Shown: one piece after another, positions 61,538 to 64,000 of the stretch
How positions within the stretch are numbered: position 1 is the stretch's first letter
Layout of the letters: the number at the start of each line of letters is the position of its first letter
Position numbers and translations under genes: made by a program
Origin: Bacteroides sp.
Lineage (GTDB): Bacteria > Bacteroidota > Bacteroidia > Bacteroidales > Bacteroidaceae
Assembly (NCBI GenBank): GCA_023665805.1
Contig: JAMPDJ010000009.1
Location: 37,085-101,084 of the forward strand
Length of the DNA: 64,000 bases
Direction of reading: 5' to 3'
The notes under the pieces: model-generated
What the model was told of the DNA's origin: nothing
Seen by the model: only the letters and a program-made list of their open reading frames with translations
Databases searched by the model: none

Positions 61538-63136
61538 ATGGAGCATACAATCGTCATAGAACCAGTAGGCAAGCAATTGTCCGTGCCTCACGGGTATTCC
61601 TTGATGGAGGCCTTGCGGCAAACCGATGTCGAGTTTCCGTGCGGAGGCCGCGGACGTTGCGGCAACTGCCGTGTGGAACTGCTTTCCGGTGACATTGCCA
61701 TGACGGAAGCCCATGCCGCTATCCTGCGTGACAAGGGTTTCGGATCCTCGTGGTGTCTGGCTTGTATGAGCAAGGTGGAGGACGACATAGTCATACGCAT
61801 TCCTCGCGGTGCCATGAGTATTACTGCCGATGATTGCTGCCTCTCCTTTGTGCCGGAGAAGGGCCTGGGGATAGCCATAGACCTCGGTTCCACGACCGTC
61901 GTCGGGCAGTTGGTGGATATGGAGACAGGTACGGTGTTACGTACCGAAAGCGGGATAAACCCGCAGGTCGCCTACGGGGCGGACATCATTTCCCGTATTT
62001 CCTATTGCATGCGCTCGGAGGAGAACCTGAGGGAGCTTTCATCGTTGACACGCGACTTCATCGCTTCCGCCATCATAGAACGCCTGTGTCGCAATGGCGA
62101 GGCTGGCCATGTGCGCCAGGTGGTCATTGCAGGCAACACCGTCATGCACCATATCTTTGCCGCCTTGGATCTCGGTCCTTTGTCCGTGGCTCCATTCTGC
62201 TCGCCTCATAACGAAGGCATATCCTTCTTGCCGTCCGAATTGAGTCCGAACCTGCCTCCGGATAGTAATGTCCTCTTCCTTCCCAATATCACGCACTTCA
62301 TCGGGAGCGATGTTCTTTGTGGCATACATCACTGTGGCATGCGACATTGTGGCAGTTGGCAGTTGCTCATAGACCTTGGCACCAATGGCGAAATGGCTCT
62401 CGGTTGTCGCGACCGTATTCTCTGTGCCTCCACTGCGGCCGGTCCGGCCTTTGAGGGCATCAACATCACTTGCGGCATGCGTGCCATGGATGGGGCCGTC
62501 TATGCCATAGATGGCGGTACCGACGGCCGTCCGCTGATGCATACTGTGGCCGATGTCGCCCCGCGCGGTTTCTGTGGCAGCGGTCTTGTGGAGGCGGTAC
62601 ATTACCTTTTTTCCAACGGAATCATAGACTTTGCAGGCGCATTTACAGATGTTGCAGCACAGGATGTCGCTACCGTCTCAGCCTGTAGTGTTGCTTGCGG
62701 TGTCAATGGCACAGCCACGGATTCTCAGGCGGATGCCCTCCCTACCCGCTTCTATTTCGACGACAATGTGTTTTTGGACATTCGGGACGTTCGTGAGTTT
62801 CAGTTGGCCAAGGCCGCTCTTGCCGCTGGTGTGGACATTCTCATGGAACAGGCCGGAATCGTTGCCGACGACATAGAGAACATCTATATCACGGGAGGTC
62901 TGGGCTATTATATCAATATAGGGAAGATGCAGCAGCTTGGCATGTTCGAGCAGTTCAGCAAGGAGCGTTTCCACAAGCTTCCCAACTCCTCTTTGGCCGG
63001 AGCCAAGGAACTTCTTTTCCGTTCCCGCCAGACCGGGGTGGAAGGCATCCTGTCCCTTGTGGAGCATTGCCCGCTGGAGTCCGTCGCGGCCTTTCAGAAC
63101 GTTTTCTGCGAAAAGATGTTCTTCCCTTTCATGTGA
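61538..63136 (+). CDS. RACo-like corrinoid activation protein (2Fe-2S ferredoxin + ASKHA ATPase, DUF4445)
   Basis: A 532-residue protein. Residues 1-95 are a plant-type 2Fe-2S ferredoxin: CGGRGRCGNC then CLAC, that is C-x5-C-x2-C...C. A linker leads to the RACo middle domain and the ASKHA-type ATPase: GLGIAIDLGSTTVVGQLVD (phosphate 1), NPQVAYGADIISRI, IDLGTNGEMALG (phosphate 2), GPAFEGINITCGMRAMDGAV, APRGFCGSGLVEAVHYL and IYITGGLGYYINI (adenosine). RACo proteins use ATP to reduce Co(II) corrinoid back to Co(I). As last gene of the operon it completes a full reactivation set. No terminator is obvious after it. Confidence 0.9.
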   Translation: MEHTIVIEPVGKQLSVPHGYSLMEALRQTDVEFPCGGRGRCGNCRVELLSGDIAMTEAHAAILRDKGFGSSWCLACMSKVEDDIVIRIPRGAMSITADDCCLSFVPEKGLGIAIDLGSTTVVGQLVDMETGTVLRTESGINPQVAYGADIISRISYCMRSEENLRELSSLTRDFIASAIIERLCRNGEAGHVRQVVIAGNTVMHHIFAALDLGPLSVAPFCSPHNEGISFLPSELSPNLPPDSNVLFLPNITHFIGSDVLCGIHHCGMRHCGSWQLLIDLGTNGEMALGCRDRILCASTAAGPAFEGINITCGMRAMDGAVYAIDGGTDGRPLMHTVADVAPRGFCGSGLVEAVHYLFSNGIIDFAGAFTDVAAQDVATVSACSVACGVNGTATDSQADALPTRFYFDDNVFLDIRDVREFQLAKAALAAGVDILMEQAGIVADDIENIYITGGLGYYINIGKMQQLGMFEQFSKERFHKLPNSSLAGAKELLFRSRQTGVEGILSLVEHCPLESVAAFQNVFCEKMFFPFM

Positions 63137-63287
63137 TGTCCGAGCGACTTCCATTGAGTACCGTCTGTTGAAATAGGATTTTATTACTTTGTTGTAAAAT
63201 AATGTAAGGCATACTTAAGATAGATTCATATACCCTAAGAGGTGACTTGGATAGAGTTTCGAGGAGCTTGCTAAAATAAAAACTGAT

Positions 63288-63830
63288 ATGGGACGACAAA
63301 TAAGAAAATCCAAAGGTAAAACAATGAAGCCAAACTTCTTTGTTTTCTGTGAAAGTGAGTCTGAGGTTGCCTATATTAGTCACCTCCGTTCGCAATACCG
63401 TGTGCCTCTTCAGATTATTCCAAGAAAGAGTGATTCGAACATATCTGTTCGATATATAGAGAATTGCAAGCGGGAATATATTGCAACCCAAAAAGACAAA
63501 ACATTTCTAATGTATGATCTTGATGTGTCTGGGATGTCAGTGCATCTACAAAGTATTCCGGATGCGGTATTGCTGGTGTCGAATCCATGTGTTGAGTTAT
63601 GGTATCTGCTTCATTTTGAAGAGTGTTATGCCGAATTATCTCAAAATATGTGCATTCAAAAATTGAAAAGACATCTTGAACACTACACAAAGGGAGTTTT
63701 AGCATTGAATGAGAAACAGCTGTTGTCAGGCAAGACATCAGAAGCAACGACGAGAGCCAAGATGTTGGAGACATATAATAATCCATCAACTACCATCTAT
63801 AAAATGATAGAGTTGCTGGAAAACTTGTAA
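63288..63830 (+). CDS. Orphan RloB-like TOPRIM-type protein
   Basis: A 180-residue protein of the RloB family. Key features: VFCESESEVAYISHL (the family's acidic CEG-x-x-E start), FLMYDLDVSGMSVHL (DxD) and LVSNPCVELWYLLHFEECYA, the strongly conserved SNP-x-x-E-x-W-x-x-x-HF block. The fold is TOPRIM-like and members normally pair with an AAA ATPase (RloA) in restriction or abortive-infection loci. No ATPase is next to it here; upstream is the corrinoid operon, downstream about 170 bases of AT-rich DNA to the window end. The gene is clearly AT-rich relative to its neighbours, implying transfer. It may be a lone survivor or a small stand-alone variant. ATG 63324 is an alternative start. Confidence 0.75.
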   Translation: MGRQIRKSKGKTMKPNFFVFCESESEVAYISHLRSQYRVPLQIIPRKSDSNISVRYIENCKREYIATQKDKTFLMYDLDVSGMSVHLQSIPDAVLLVSNPCVELWYLLHFEECYAELSQNMCIQKLKRHLEHYTKGVLALNEKQLLSGKTSEATTRAKMLETYNNPSTTIYKMIELLENL

Positions 63831-64000
63831 TTTGAAGATTATGGAGAATAAGGAAATGACATTAGTTGATATTTTTCTTGACATCCTGTCGGAATCATAA
63901 GATAAAGGTACTGAATAAATTCGTAGAACTCGCCTTAACTTAATATAACGTGAGTTCGATGAAATTAGAATAAAGAAATCTGTGTGTCCAATGTCCTATT
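63831..64000. other. AT-rich window end, no supported gene
   Basis: Only a 19-codon frame (63841-63900, plus, ATG to TAA) follows the RloB-like gene, with no recognisable family. The rest is AT-rich with no clear terminator or promoter. The foreign segment may continue past the window. Confidence 0.4.

Noticed and set aside
63841..63900. 19-codon frame after the RloB-like gene
   Set aside because: A frame this short is expected by chance in AT-rich DNA, and no toxin-antitoxin or leader-peptide feature is visible.

Overview
The window looks like the chromosome of a gut-type member of Bacteroidales, closest in style to Prevotella or Paraprevotella. Reasons: promoters of the Bacteroidetes sigma type (TTTG, about 19-20 bases, TAnnTTTG) recur in front of genes; secreted proteins end in the 'DLQGRRV...KAGVYIQNGKK'-like tail common in Prevotella; there is a BtuB/BtuG cobalamin locus, an S-type sulfatase, and GH2, GH35, GH36 and GH33 glycoside hydrolases. 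No species can be fixed from the sequence alone.

Layout. 1-2.6 kb: partial CPBP membrane protease, SpoU-type RNA methyltransferase, a decayed drug-efflux MFS gene ending inside a palindromic repeat. 2.6-5.2 kb: an AT-rich XhoI/PaeR7I-type restriction-modification pair next to tRNA-Leu(CAA). 5.5-13.2 kb: phosphate-selective porin, a nucleoside-recognition (Gate) membrane protein with an extra C-terminal domain, and a 1555-residue SGNH-esterase/sialidase fusion. 13.2-20.9 kb: a cobalamin riboswitch followed by btuB, btuG and a 1311-residue GLUG/DUF4465 secreted protein. 21-25.5 kb: two Na/Pi cotransporter paralogues and a PfkB sugar kinase. 25.8-29.8 kb: GH2 beta-galactosidase. 30-35.9 kb: argB, speA, aroK, topA. 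36-38.1 kb: NfeD-like protein and flotillin. 38.2-38.8 kb: a gene-poor patch with a 22-bp-phased repeat array, a frameshifted glycosidase remnant and a 15-bp inverted repeat. 38.8-47 kb: DUF3472, DUF418, RdgB, two YitT proteins and LeuS, all on the minus strand. 47.3-55.2 kb: sialate O-acetylesterase, GH36 alpha-galactosidase, GH35 beta-galactosidase, sulfatase. 55.3-63.1 kb: a second 22-bp-phased array, an AraC regulator and a divergent six-gene corrinoid methyltransferase operon. 63.3-63.8 kb: an orphan AT-rich RloB-like gene.

How it fits together. The hydrolases (sialidase, sialate esterase, alpha- and beta-galactosidases, sulfatase) suit a forager of host mucin-type or plant galactose-containing glycans. 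The most unusual unit is the corrinoid operon: two UroD-fold methyltransferases, a sodium symporter, a corrinoid shuttle protein, a stand-alone MetH-activation-like protein and a RACo-like ferredoxin/ASKHA reactivator. Together they read as an anaerobic B12-dependent demethylation pathway with its own uptake system and regulator. The riboswitch-controlled BtuB/BtuG operon in the same window could supply the cobalamin it needs. The substrate and the methyl acceptor are not evident from sequence.
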